DNA of 64,000 bases from Zhengitettix transpicula (GCA_037074705.1 CM073592.1:22912629-22976628); one strand, 5' to 3'; shown: positions 1-12,382, numbered from the stretch's first letter. Notes: a model not told the origin generated them from the letters alone. A program made the numbers and translations.

Positions 1-504
1 TGACAGCGAGGTCGGTCGCTAATTAAGTTGAACCAGAGAAGACGTGATGGATCGCGATAATAATCACTCTATTGTCCCAAAAGACCGACGAACGGAGGAA
101 AGATATGACTCTTTAGACCTTCCAGCTGACCCCGCGCGATGTGTTACATTCTTCTCCGTCATATTAATGGTGCAAATAAGAAAAAAAGAATGGATCGGCG
201 GAGAGAATGCGCCCGATTAATTCACCGACTGAGAATGCGAGAGATTGAACTCGGATGGTACAAGGACCTATGACACAGATCTTAAATGGATTTCAATTTT
301 TTTTTCTCTGTGGTTTACTGACATTTTATTTAAATATTAATCTCAATTTGTCGATTGGCATATCGACCAGTGACGAGTCGCTTGCGGTTTCATTCCGTTT
401 AATAACGGGCAGAGAATGTTATTACAGTATTATTTACTACATAATTACAAACTTTGAAGTATTTCATATTTATTAGTTAAATAAAAAAGGCAACGAAAAA
501 CAAA

Positions 505-575
505 ATTAAGTGGCCAAATAAATACCACACATCGTCTCTGCTTTCGTCAACATCAAGTGCTATTAAAATTATAAC
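505..575 (-). repeat. Hammerhead-family repeat fragment
   Basis: On the minus strand it reads CTTGATGTTGACGAAAGC, followed by CGATGTGTGGTATTTATTTGG. The tail matches those near 5000 (CAACG, TGTGTGGTATTTATATTATC) and 52700. It is a decayed single arm of the family described at 20530-20825. Confidence 0.45.
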
Positions 576-926
576 GCCAAATATTTCGGGATTTTTCACC
601 CAATATTTAGAGATTTTTTAGTTCTATCGCTAATTACTACGTGGTATTTCAGCATTACACCAAAAATTTCTATTTAAACGACAGATGTCTCTGCATATTT
701 CAGTTATGCCGCCAAAAATATCGGGATATTTCAATTTTACCATTAAACATCTCTTTAAATATTTCGGCTTTGTTGACCAATATGCCAGGATATTTCCGCC
801 AAACATCTTGCAATATTTCAGTTTTTCACCCTGATATCTCGGATTATTCCAGCTTCATCTCCAGATATTTCAGTTTTTCACCCTGATATCTCTGATTATT
901 CCAGATTCATCTCCAGATATTTCAGG
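545..926 (+). repeat. Degenerate minisatellite, about 52-bp unit
   Basis: Two near-identical 52-bp units (819-870 and 871-922), each CAGTTTTTCACCC...CCAGATATTT, are preceded by more diverged units back to about 545 that share the AATATTTCRG core. Short ORFs in this block follow the repeat and are not coding. Confidence 0.75.
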
Positions 927-2039
927 TTTCTAAAACGTTTCTGAAGTATATTCTTTCAACCCCCTTTGACACATTTCCGTTATTCTTCACCCTATAATCG
1001 GGTTTTACCCTACACCTGAGATTTTATGTATTATATTCCTATTAATTTTGCTTCAGAGACGTTTTATTAATTTTTATAAATATTTATTTTTCTCACCATT
1101 GCCTCAATAATGTTCGAAATTTATTTTTCATATTCTCTAGACGTTAAGTATATGTTTTTTTCCCCAGATCGGGAAGTATAATTCGTACACACAGGTATGT
1201 GGGAGATTGACGGACTTGAGCTTCCCGATCCGTAGAAGCTGCTGAATGATTCCGCCGGCGTTCCCCCTTCAAACACACCGCATTTGTGAGAAGTACTAGT
1301 ATCGTTGTATAGTTAACGGGTCCTGCTTTGCGGTTTGTGGTTCCTTCCGCTGGGAGATGATGTAGTAACAGTACCAATAGTGATGGAAGCCCGTCGTTTC
1401 CCAGATCGTTACTTTGTGAATTCCTAAATACTGTCCGTTGCTCGTCAATTGGGAGAGTCTTCGACAAAAATATCAGCCATTAACCAAAAAAAAAAAAATT
1501 ATCTGAATACACAGTAATGCCTCGCTTAACGGCACATTACTTCTTTTTTTTTTCAGGATAATTTTAGTTAGCTGGAAACCATCACTATCTGACGCACGAT
1601 TTTCAATAAAATTTCATTTGAATCGATTAATTTTTTTCGTCTTCTTCCCCCCCAAAAATTTTAAAATTTATTTATTTACTATATTGTACCGAGCTATGAC
1701 GTCACACAGTCGTTCCTGTTGTTGAGGAACCGAATCCTCAACAACGGGAAATACGAGTCGGTCGCGTAGACGAGAACCTTCGAGAAGGAACTGTGTATTA
1801 GGTAAGGGTCGTTTCAACAATATTGTACAGACATTGATTGATTTTTTAAAAAATAATTGTGATAAGCTGGACTTGTTAAACGATGCATTGTTCTTATATT
1901 TTCTTATATATTCTTTTCTTATATTATAGTAGCAGAAGGAATTATCGTTTTCCCCTGTAGGGGAGACTCTGTAAAGAATAGTGAGTATAAACAGCATTTC
2001 AATAATTAATTTTACTATTTTTCTTAACAACAGTCGTTA

Positions 2040-2880
2040 CAGCCCTTTGTAACCCTTAGCCCCCTTAATGAATGCTTTCCATCTATTCCTAACTTGAGCC
2101 TCTATCCACCACGCTTTTTTTTATCAGTATTTGTAGGTCCTTAAAAGGTTATTCTAGCCATCTCAGGTATTGTCTTCCTTTCCTCCTACTACCTTCTCGC
2201 TATGAGAATTTTATTGGAGAAATTAGCCTAATATATTCTATTCTTACCTTTTCTAGCCATTTAAATCTACATATTTTTAAAGAACGTATCATGTTAAGCT
2301 CTCTCCGTTTTTGATCTAAGGTTCCCACAAGCCGAGGCACCTCGGCCTGTATTGAGAGGTGTATGTTCCGGGGTCGCAGACCTTGAGCATACGGTAAGAT
2401 TAATTCACAGTTCTCATTGGAACAGTCTGCCAGCTGCCTCCTAAACTGATCGAAGTACGGAGAAGGGAATGCTGCGTCACCACAGAAAACTCTTCTCCCG
2501 CTATCGGAATGGAGTGGGACAAGTACCCAATGCCCGACCTAACTGAAGCAGGTTTTTCTAGGGTTTTCTCTGCATTACTTTTAGGCGAATGCCGGGTAGG
2601 ATCCTTAAACCATAGCCCGGGCTACCTTCCTCTACCCTTCCGCATCCCCCATTTCAAATCCCTTCCTATGCTATTAAAGGGGAGTTGCCACTATGTGGAT
2701 TACCCTCATGTAGCCTGTTACCGTAAAAAAAAGCTCATTATATTTTATCCTCCGCAGATATTTAACACAGCAGGGGCAATCAATTTTCCTCAGCATTTTC
2801 AAATATCTCCATTTTTATTTATCATCCTTAGTGAGTGTCCAACTCTCACTTCCATACATTACAGGTGTTATTAATGTTGA
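2040..2880 (-). pseudogene. Decayed LINE reverse-transcriptase ORF, C-terminal end, split by a retroposon
   Basis: Minus-strand remnant of a non-LTR retrotransposon ORF2. From 2875 leftward it reads TPVMYGSESWTLTKDDK, the standard (L/M)YGSE(S/T)W motif after the RT palm. It continues RRIKYNELN, is interrupted by the insertion at 2302-2730, and resumes CRFKWLEKVR, RRKGRQYLRWLE, then WWIEAQVRNRWKAFIKGAKG and a stop near 2043. The order YGSESW, a R-W-L segment, a GRPRLRW-like segment and a final AQ-R-W motif is the classic end of RTE/CR1-type LINEs. At least two in-frame stops show it is dead. The exact clade cannot be assigned. Confidence 0.85.
2302..2730 (+). mobile_element. SINE-like retroposon, copy 1 (5' truncated, nested in LINE)
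   Basis: First of four related + strand copies in the window. It begins at CTCTCCGTTTTTG, so it lacks the 5' hairpin region of the longer copies. It continues through the block GCCGAGGCACCTCGGCC and ends CATGTAGCCTGTTACCGT plus an A-run. It is flanked by AAGCTC at 2296-2301 and 2731-2736. Removing the insert and one AAGCTC restores the LINE reading frame across the site, so this is a true target-site duplication. The element has no convincing coding capacity, and no clear pol III A/B boxes were seen. Confidence 0.8.
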
Positions 2881-4437
2881 AACACTTAGGTAAATTTAAC
2901 GATTATTAACATACCATTAACAATTTTTTATAAATCACAAATAAATAGTTTATAAAATCTTTAATTAATAGAACAATAACTTTACTGTACATATTTCAAC
3001 CATATTCAGGTTGTTTTTCACTGAAAAAAATACATAGAAGCAAAGAAACTTTGTTGTTTTAAATTAAAAACTTTAACATTTTTCATAATTTTTTTATTAA
3101 TAATAAAGATCGTTTAATATCGGTTTATTAAAAACAAACGTAAAAATAAAATATTATTTATGTAAATTGTTCAGTACGGATAAATAATTTATTTGAGCCT
3201 AATATTGTAAATTAGTAAAGGGCTACAAGCGACATTACAAGTGATAAAAAATTATTTCAATTGTAATTAATAGTTATCAATTATTTACGAGATTTTTAAC
3301 TGTTTGAGCAATAACATTTTTGTACTTTATAGATTCCCAACTCTTTATACACAAACGGTTCTTATGCGACCTTTATCTATAGAATCCTGTTTTCGACCAA
3401 AATTTGGATTTTTACTGTGTTTTTTGGCGAAATTTTGACTTGGCTTATCGTATTTTATGAATAACGTTTTTAAGGTAAATATATTAGTATGTTGTACATA
3501 GGTATTTTTGTCTTCGGTGGCTAAAGAACAAATTATTGGATTACCTTCTTGCGGTTTGTAGAAATATATAACATCCATGAGTCATTTTCATCTGGAGAAT
3601 AATTTAACATTTTTAATTTTAGTTTCCAGGTGTATCAATAACGACTGATTGTAGTATACAAAGTTATTCTTTGCTTCCGCGTCCACTTGTGAATCAAATT
3701 GACCATCGCACGGTCTACCTTCCCGTGTTTACGAGCTCCGCGGCTGAGCAAGAAGTTCATCCGGAGCTGGAACTGGAGAGTCACATACGAACGCGGTTGG
3801 TTCTGCGTCGCAAAACAGAAAGAATCATCATCACTACTCCAAAGATGCGTACGTAATAAACCCTCTGCGTAACGGTGAACTCAGACCACAAAACCAGGTC
3901 GGCGACCGTTGTGGAAGTAGGAAATGTCTTGCACGTTGACAAGTAGATTTGAAAGCGTGTATGCCCCATCAACAACCCTCCTTAGACAGTTTAGTGGACG
4001 ATTTGTTTCTCAGCTGCTATTTTATTTGCAATGGCTGTTATAAATTATAAATGACCGAGGAGAAAAATCACCGTTTGTCCGATTCGATCGATTCTTAAAT
4101 TATTTCAAATCTAACGAGCAGTAAAATGGAATATTATTAATTAAATAAAATAGCCAATAAGTTACAAAAATTAAGTATAATGTATATTACAAACACTAAA
4201 CACAACGTCCCATCACGTCTTTGGGACATCGACTTTTTGGGGATTTTTTTAAAAATGTTTAACATCGATTAAGAAGATTTGAAAGTCTTACAATAAATTA
4301 TATAGAATGAGGTAAAATTATATTATAATAAGAGAAGTGTTCCTTACTTACATAAAAAATATTTAGTAGCCTCAATTACAGATCTATTGTTTCAGAAAGA
4401 GATGATATATAATTCTATTGTACAAAATCTTCTCGTG
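2881..4437. other. No gene recognised
   Basis: Mostly AT-rich. A GC-richer patch at about 3640-3970 has short overlapping ORFs on both strands without recognisable domains. Confidence 0.6.
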
Positions 4438-4503
4438 CAGTCAACCGGGTGGTATCACAGATTTTCCCACTCAGGAAAATCGATGATACCACCCGGTTGA
4501 CTG
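4438..4503. repeat. Near-perfect 66-nt hairpin (miRNA-like or foldback)
   Basis: The outer arms 4438-4457 and 4484-4503 are 20-bp perfect inverted repeats. After a 2x2 mismatch, inner arms GATTTTCC (4460-4467) and GGAAAATC (4474-4481) pair around a 6-nt loop. In all, 28 of 30 possible pairs form. The outer arms are GC-rich in an AT-rich setting. It has the size of a pre-miRNA but is more perfectly paired than most. The alternative is a tiny foldback transposon remnant. No known miRNA was recognised. Confidence 0.7.
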
Positions 4504-4956
4504 CCCCAAAAACTTTTTTACAAAATTTACACCAGGAGAACTTCCGGTCATTAATATAATTCTGCTAATTTATCACCCGATGGAGTCACAAAGACAGGTT
4601 GAATGGTCATGGTTGTAAAGTAGATTACACTTATTTCTTCTTACTTATTGGTTATTTTATTTAGTTACTTATAATTTAATATCTAACAAGAAATATGCCA
4701 CATGGAATAATTAACCGACCAAAATAATGATGCAAATGTCTCGGCTGTGAGCTTTCTGATTAAATCCTCAGTTGTGAAATTCAAATTTTCTCTAACAAAA
4801 AATCCAGAAAATTTGACTCGGTCTCGAAAGCAAATCTTTTTTCCTGGTCTGAAAAGATCAATTGCTTCGTTATCTCATTTTTAATAACAGATTCTGTGTT
4901 CCGATCCAGAAACAAAACTGTACAGCGGTATAAAACACTGATTTACGGATTCAGAA

Positions 4957-5040
4957 TAAGAAAGATAGCCAATTCAGACAAAAAAAAGTGATAATATAAA
5001 TACCACACAACGTTTCTGGAATCCTTGTGCCTTTCCTCAG
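4957..5040 (-). repeat. Hammerhead-like repeat, single arm
   Basis: Minus strand: CTGAGGA at 5040-5034, an intervening stem-loop containing GGAA...TTCC, then GAAAC at 5016-5012 followed by GTTGTG and a tail GGTATTTATATTATC. The tail continues into TTGGCTATCTTTCTTATT, a stretch repeated at 56853-56899. The H17 position is G, which is not expected to cleave. Probably a Penelope-like or related small retroelement terminus. Confidence 0.5.
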
Positions 5041-8000
5041 GTGCGAAGAAGAGCCTAGAGTGACACAACTGCACTTGTCCGTTGAAAAAACTCAGAGGCT
5101 AGACCAAAAAGTTTATTTTTCAATAAGACGTAATTTTTTTCATATTTTATTTCATTTATTTTGCAACTTATGTCTGTATTTAAATTTTTTAAACCAAATT
5201 TTTTCGTAGATTACAGACTATAATTACTTTGAATATATTTTAAACAAGTATGCAGGTCGAAACAATAACTCTTATGTTACAAAAATATTATCAGTAATTC
5301 TAGTGTGTGATCTAGCTCAATTTCTTTTTAAAAAAATATATTATTTCATGTCCTGTTCCCCTTGGAACTTCACACGAGCTGCGTTCTTTTTTGTGTTTCC
5401 GATTCGCTAGCATTCCGACTACTGATCGGCGAGTTGTCCTTCGCTACGATAATATCTGGGCCGAAACCTTTTTCTCGTAGTACCTGACGAATCTATTGTT
5501 ATGCCGAGTTTCACCTGCTTTAAAATTTCCGCGTCACTGGGCGTCCGTCGCATTTAGTTTCTTGCGAAGGCGTAGACATTGCGTCACGGACTTGGTGTTG
5601 TTTTTCCATGCAGGTTTATTTTTTTGTACCCCGCGCTTTTCAATGTAACTCTGTCCCCTGGCTCGAATTGCGACACGAGCGCTCGTGTATTAGTGGCACT
5701 ATTGAATATTTTTTTCTTAAAAAAAAAAGAAGTTGAAAAGAAAGTCACAATGACTTGTGTTTGAGCTCTTACACCCGAGTAAAAATAGAGCCTCAAGTTC
5801 GACTATGTCGGACCCTTAGGTGAGCTACATAATTGAATATCCTGATTCAACATCACTCATAAAACAGAATTTATCAGAGGTAAAGAATTAAAATACCAGA
5901 GATATTATATACTTAGAGAGGGTAGCTGCATTGTCTTTGGTTTGATGAAAATCTGAGACTGCGACACGTATGAATCGCAGCTGAAGAAATATGATGCGAA
6001 TAACTTACTATTAAGTGAAATTAAATTAATGAAGTATATTTGTTTCCATGTTTTTAGTTTTACATCTGTTTTTACTCAACCTCAGAGAGAAATATTTCAA
6101 CAATAATATTAAAAAAAAACATTATTTACTACTGGATGCAGTCAGATAACAAGTAGTTAACTTACAACCACATTAATTATATAATAAAGTATGTATAATA
6201 TGTTTACTATGCAAGATATTGTAAGTAAAAAAAATGAACTTATTTGTAAAGGAGGTAAACAATAAAAAAGTTAACAGACTGTAACTGCCTTGACGTAATT
6301 TCTTTTTCAAGATACTTAACACACTTCGTAAGTTTTGAAAGCAAATAACCTTCTTCAACTGAATTTCTATTCAATGAAATTATATTAATGGTACCTCAAT
6401 AATATGATTTTAGTGAAAATAAAATTCATTAATATCTTAAGCAAGTTTGTTTTGTAAACTTAACGAAGTGTTTTAAATATTTGAAAAAAAAATACGTCAA
6501 AGGCAGTTACAGTCCTTTATTTTTTACTCGGTAAGTAATACTTTAAGGCTTGTTTGCTGATACAAAGTATACCATTTTTTACAGTCATCAACTTCATTCT
6601 ATAACATTTATTTCTTGATCGTGTATCAATTTTTAGGCAGTTCATGAATGTTCCCTATTTAATCCTCTCAACCCTGGGTTTGTTTACCTCAATATTATTT
6701 TCCAACAAGAGAAGAAGAATTTTTTTATCTTATTTTATGTGTAGTAGTCACCATAAGGTTAAGTGATAGACTAAAAAATTATTAATTTGTTATCAATGAT
6801 CGGCACAAAAAATAGATTCTCCTTTGAAAGTATGTCAATTTATTTAGTTTCTAAACTCAAAGATTATGTATAACATGAAAGGGGATGAAATTTAACGTAG
6901 GTGTCTTGTTAGTTTATTAAAATGTTAGTTCGCGAACTGTCACTACAATCGTGTAAACTAAACGTACGGCTTCCTTCCACGTTTCTCCAGGTCGCCGACA
7001 TTAACTCGTCTTTACTTTATAAATTCAAAATAACATAGCGTAAAACGGATACCGTTCCACAACATCATTCTTACACTTACTAACAGCGAAAACATAGGTA
7101 GCCAATTGATATTTTTGCTCGTAAATTATCTGTAAATCGCATTCAGTTTGTCTCTGATATTTATTGGATATAAGCGTGATTTATTTTCTCCAGCGAAACT
7201 GGTCTGCGATTACTTGCGGGACGAGTAGCCATATAGGAATAAAAAAGTATTAGTGTTTTCCGGTAATTACGTAACAGAGTTATTTTTACCACTGTTAAAA
7301 ATACAAATTAACAATATTGTCGTATATAAAACGAAATGTTTTCGACTTGCGTCTGGGAAAATTATTACCGTCCTATTTGTGTCATCAGCATATCGCATTA
7401 TATATACGTGAAGAAGTAATGCTCCAGAAAACTATTAGAGCCATTTCAGAAATTTCTTCCAATTTTTTTTTCAACAATTTTTAGCAATCAAGTAAAACCA
7501 TGAGGCTTTTTAATTTTTTTTTCACGGTATGTGGTGTGGAATTGGGAGAACGGTTTAAAATAGTCTAAATGACAGACATTGTTTTACGACACTGATGTTT
7601 TAAGGGGTCGCTAAGTTGAATTACATTGAAGCCCGCTTTTCATCAAATAGAACACCGAAGAACCTCCTAGAAAGTTAAATTAAATTAGCTGAAGGGAATT
7701 ATAATTGAGGTGATAGTTTTAAAAGGAAAAGAACAGTTTTTTAAAAAACAACCCATTCCTACGGGTCTCCAGTTTTACTTTCGGAGTTTGCAATATTTCC
7801 AGTAAGACTTGCGTTATCGATCACGATCAATAAGTCAAAAAGGTTATCTACTAAGTACTGGAGAATAAATTTTAGATCGCCATGTTTTTTCCCTGTGAAA
7901 ACTTTGTTGTTTGTTCAGCTCCTTGAGTTGAAACTAAAAATATTGTTTTTAAAAGCCTTAACTCTATATTTTGTTGTCTGTACTCGTAAATATCTCTAAA

Positions 8001-9439
8001 TTAAATTGCTTCATTTTACACTATAGATAGAATTCAATAATTTTCCTATCGAATTTGGGCCTGTAACGAAATAAATACCCTGACAACGTCGAGCAATAAG
8101 CTAGCAACCTAAATATATACAAACGTCTCCAGTTTTAATATCTGAGTCTTAGATAACGGCTGGAACCTTGCAGCGTCTCCGTTTAAATGAAAAACAAAGA
8201 GGTCCTCACGATGTCGCAATAATCGTCGTGGTATCAGGCGGCGTTGCTTCCTGAAGAACAAACATCCTTTTGAATTGGAGGTTTAAAGCTTCGCCTTCTA
8301 CTACTCGGCAATTTATGTGACCGAAATACACCAACTTATCAGTATATGCATGTCATCGAACGAATTGTACCTTAGAAACGAGCGAAAGCGCTTAGTAGTA
8401 AGAGATACTTATCCAAGCACCACTACGATATACAAATATGAATAAAAAGAGCGACTAATCTGAAAAAAATAATATTTAATGAAAGGTAAGCATAAATATT
8501 ATAAGTGAAAGCATGAAATGAAACCACGAAAATTAATTCATTTATCATCTCAGAAAGAGTTCTTAGAATTTTAGAGTAGGACTTTCATTGATTTGACACT
8601 TATCATAGATGAAAACATAGAAGAGTATGTTCGAAAAGAATTTTTTTATATATCAGCATCTAATTTTAGAATACTCTATTTATTTTCATCCATTAAAGGA
8701 AAACGTCGTGGTTTATATCAGACTTACTTTATTTAGACTGTTTACAATCTATGAGAAAGGAAGAATTAAACACACAATTCCTCAAAAATATTTAAATGGA
8801 AGCCTTCGACGTCATTTTGAACATGTTAAGATCGAGCGGAAGACAATTGTGTATAAATTTATGGTAAGATAGACGTTCCGTTGATGTTATACAACCTCAT
8901 TGGTCGTAGTCTTTGTTTAGAAATTCTTCAGTTTGAAAGTCGACAGCCACGAGTTGAAATAAGATTTTTTTCAAGAGACTGTGTGTGATTTAATTCTTCC
9001 TGATAAAAAAAACTTTTTTCCGTACTTTTTATTGTAGAGAATCTGATGTTCTCGTATCTTCTCCGAATCTAATGAGATGAAAAAATTCCGCTTCATATAT
9101 CAGTGGCTCCCCCCTCCCTCCCGCCTCTGCCCGCGACGGTAAATCGCAGTTAATGTAGGTTTTGCGAAACATTAAAGGTGCCTCGACTCTGCAGGGGATT
9201 CAGTTCCAGAGAAGATCTTGTCAAAAAAAAAATCCAGACGATAACGATCGACCAGAATAAAAATGCTGTCCAACATCCTGAGGTAAGTCCAAGGAGTAAA
9301 TAAATGAGACGGGTATCGAGCGCTTTAATTGCAGAGAGTGAGTTGTATGACGGAGAGATCAAGGAGGTGAAACCGACTCAAACCAGATACGCTATCTGTG
9401 TCTGAGAAAGGAAGTTAGGTCCGGTGTGCGTAATAAATC
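5041..9439. other. No gene recognised
   Basis: AT-rich DNA. A slightly GC-richer block at 5380-5600 and a T-run/A-run near 5709-5730 were noted. Nothing with coding character. Confidence 0.6.
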
Positions 9440-9600
9440 TCAGAAAATCTCCGACATATCAGCGCGAGAGATTTAGCGTGATTTCTTCCTCTGCTTCTAG
9501 GTTTCAGGAGTGAAATGAAAAACCTAGAACTGCGGAAGCTAATCGACGAATCTGGTTTTTCCATTTGAAGAATTTGCCGCTGATATGCTTGGCATTTTTG
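9440..9600. repeat. Imperfect foldback (MITE-like) element
   Basis: Arms beginning CATATCAGCG (9455-9464) and ending CGCTGATATG (9578-9587) bracket an inner pair TCTAGGTTT and AAACCTAGA. The arms between are alignable with gaps. No transposase and no clear target-site duplication. Short ORFs over it are shadows. Confidence 0.5.
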
Positions 9601-9919
9601 TTTCTTTTTCCAAATAATTTTCTTTGGCATTGGAATATTAAAAGTTATTATAAATAATATTAGTCCATATTTATTTGCTCCAACGTTTGATTCATTTTTT
9701 TTCTCTTAGAATTTTTTCTCTGGTTGAAATATTTACCATACTCAACACATCCAGTCTCCCGTAATCTGTTATGTCCTCGACGTACGTATTTACCTTTTTA
9801 CTATTTGTTGAGACTCTTTTATAATTTATATGGAATTATATTACAAACTTCCTTGTTACATCTATTCAGTACGGGTACGAAAACATATAAAACGGCTCTT
9901 ATTATTAGGGACAGCTTTT

Positions 9920-10485
9920 TGAGGAAGTAGAGGCCTGCGAGAGGATTCTCTCGCAGGTGATCTGCGAGAGATATTCTCTCGCAGGTTGAACCTTTTAGGA
10001 GAGATACGAAGGGGCTACCTTTGGGGATGCCTTTTCCTCTCCGTTTTTGAACTAAGGTTCCCACAAGCCGAGGCACCTCGGCCTGTTTTGAGAGGTGTAT
10101 GTTCCGGGGTCACAGACCTTGGGCATACGGTAAGAGTTGTCCGCTATTCCCATTGGAATAGTCGGCCAGCTGCCTCCTAAACGGGTCGAGGCAAGGAGAA
10201 GGGAATGCTGCGCCCCCTCAGCAAACTCCTCTCCCGCTATCGGAAGGGCGTGGGACAAGTACCCAATGCCCGACCTACCTGATGCAGGTTTTTCTAGGGT
10301 TTTCCCTGCATTTCTTTAGGCGAATGCCGGGTAGGATATTTAAACCATAGCCCGGGGGCCCTAGTAACCCTTGGATACCTTCCTCTACCCTTCCGCATCC
10401 CCCCCTTTCAAATCCCTTCCTATTCCATTAAAGGGGAGTTGCCCAAAGTGGATTACCCTCATGTAGCCTGTTGCCCTAAAAAAAA
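9920..10485 (+). mobile_element. SINE-like retroposon, copy 2 (longest, with target-site duplication)
   Basis: Longest copy. It is bounded by a 12-bp direct repeat GGGACAGCTTTT at 9908-9919 and 10486-10497, immediately after the terminal A-run, which is the hallmark of target-primed retroposition. The 5' part holds two successive hairpins (CCTGCGAGAG...CTCTCGCAGG at about 9934-9957, then CTGCGAGAG...CTCTCGCAG). The body is shared with the other copies: GCCGAGGCACCTCGGCC, then a GGAATAGTCGGCCAGCTGCC block, a GGGCGTGGGACAAGTACC block, and the end ATGTAGCCTGTTGCCCT with A8. Open frames on both strands are shadows. It may be a non-autonomous partner of a LINE; the family name is unknown to me. 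Confidence 0.85.
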
Positions 10486-11243
10486 GGGACAGCTTTTGTC
10501 ATGTAATATTTGTCCTCGATGTAATTTGATGCTCTAATCTACTCTCTTTTTAACGCGTTGGATTGTTCCCCTATTATGTTTTTTTATTATTTAAAATTGT
10601 CTTTTAATTATTGCTACATTCGGGAAGATGATAAATAGACAATTTTTAACTATATTGTAATGGGTGACATATATCTATCCGAGAAGACTGTGGCGTTATG
10701 AGTTGTGTATTTTATTATTAGAGGCTAAGTAACGAGTGGGATTAAGAAAACTGGATGTATGATAATCGTAAAAAAATAAGATCTGACTTTTTAACCGTTC
10801 AATTTTAGCTTAGCCATATCCTTCCCATTCCCAAAAATGTTAAAATCTGGATTTCGGAACGTCCGCCATTTTCAGGCGACATAGAGAAAATGGACCGCTA
10901 AGAAATTTCCAAGATTGCTTTGCGGTGGAAAGTCGATAATGCCGACTGGAAACGAATCTGGGTCCGGGAGCAGAGTAGAGAAGGCCGTGAGCCCTGAGGT
11001 ATTCATGCACGTAACGCGGGTCAGACGTCTCGTATTTTGGCAAGTTTTTGTACCTGCCAGAGTATCGGCGGTGTCGGGTGACTGACAAGTTGTCAACTGA
11101 CCGTGCACCTTGCGGTTTTAGCAGTCGTACCTCACGCCCGGAGCTGCACGATACTCATTACCTGCCCAAGTGGAAGGGGTCAACATTCCCAGAACTTCGA
11201 AGGAGAGACACAATGTCGCAGGGGGAAAATAAAATAGACCGAA

Positions 11244-11283
11244 GATAGTGAAACTGGTAGTCGAAACGTTGTCCTTCCAACCT
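11244..11283 (+). repeat. Hammerhead-like motif
   Basis: Reads CCGAAGA, then a stem-loop with CTGGTAGTC as its 3' side, then GAAACGTTGTC. The ACGTTGT segment can form a 2-bp stem III with a GTT loop, followed by C at the expected cleavage position. The CCGAAGA has one change from the CUGANGA consensus, and the 5' side of stem II looks shortened. Confidence 0.45.
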
Positions 11284-12374
11284 CAGTAATACTACGAAAA
11301 GAAAAGAAAAATACCAGAAAGTAGTTTTATTTTTTTAAAAGGCCTAATTTACCTTTGTCTTTAACTAGCTTCGTTGTCAGGTAATGCAATTTATAATAAG
11401 AATCCAAATAATGCATAATGAAGTGTATTTTCATAATTTAAATTTCGAAATTCTAGAACTTAAATTCTGAACTGCAAAATTTAGTAAAGTACTTTATATA
11501 TAAATTTTGACACTTATTAATTAAGCAAAATGTATAATTGTGTACTCTATTTCTTTGTATATTTTGTTTTGCTTTTAACTATTTCCACAAAAAATAATTT
11601 AAAATTTATAGCTAAATATGATTCAGCTGATGAAATTGAGAACCGTGTACATAAATATATAGAAATAATACTTTCTTTAAGTCTATTTTTGTTAATAATA
11701 TAAATTAAATAAATTAACGACCTTTTTTACAGACATTATAAAATGTTGCATTCAACGCTAAGACGTTTCAGTTACCTTCCTGTACTTTCAACTTGTTATC
11801 CTTCTACGGTAATAATTTTTTTTGTCGAAACTGGTCTAAGGCACAAACAATAATTCAAAACACAATTTTACAACATTAATTTTTTTTCATACTCTTAAAA
11901 TGTGAAACAGCATCATATTAAAATCAAACCATAATTTTTCAACATTCCTGCAATTTCAGATAAATTACGTTTAAATAAATTTTGTTCTATGTCTAAAATT
12001 TCAACTTGTAAAGAATAGCGTTTAATTGATTCATTAATTATTGATATGTACATGTATATATTTGATAATGAATCATTAATAATGCTTACAAAAATTTATT
12101 TACAATTTTATTATTCTTCAGGCTATACTAAATTTTTGTTTATAATATTAAATATTTATTAACATATTATTGTCGCCACAATTTCTCATATAAACTGAAC
12201 ATTATTTCAATTAAAGACACTATAACGATTTATTTTTTGGCATTTTAAATAATTTATATTTACTCAAACCTTACGAGAACGTGATATAATATTCCTTTAT
12301 AAATTACTCTACAGCAATTTCAAAAATCTTTTGCTAATTTTTGGGCTTCGCCACCAGCAGATTTAAGATTAGCG

Positions 12375-12382
12375 TGACGTCA
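12375..12382. promoter_or_regulatory. CRE palindrome (TGACGTCA)
   Basis: A perfect CREB/ATF consensus octamer in a GC-richer patch (about 12340-12560) of otherwise AT-rich DNA. A second one is at 1697-1704. An 8-mer can occur by chance in 64 kb, so function is only possible. Confidence 0.25.

Noticed and set aside
9819..10319. ORFs of 60-85 codons repeated at 10.1 kb and 19.3 kb that look conserved
   Set aside because: Their similarity comes from being copies of the same SINE-like retroposon; frames on both strands are equally similar.
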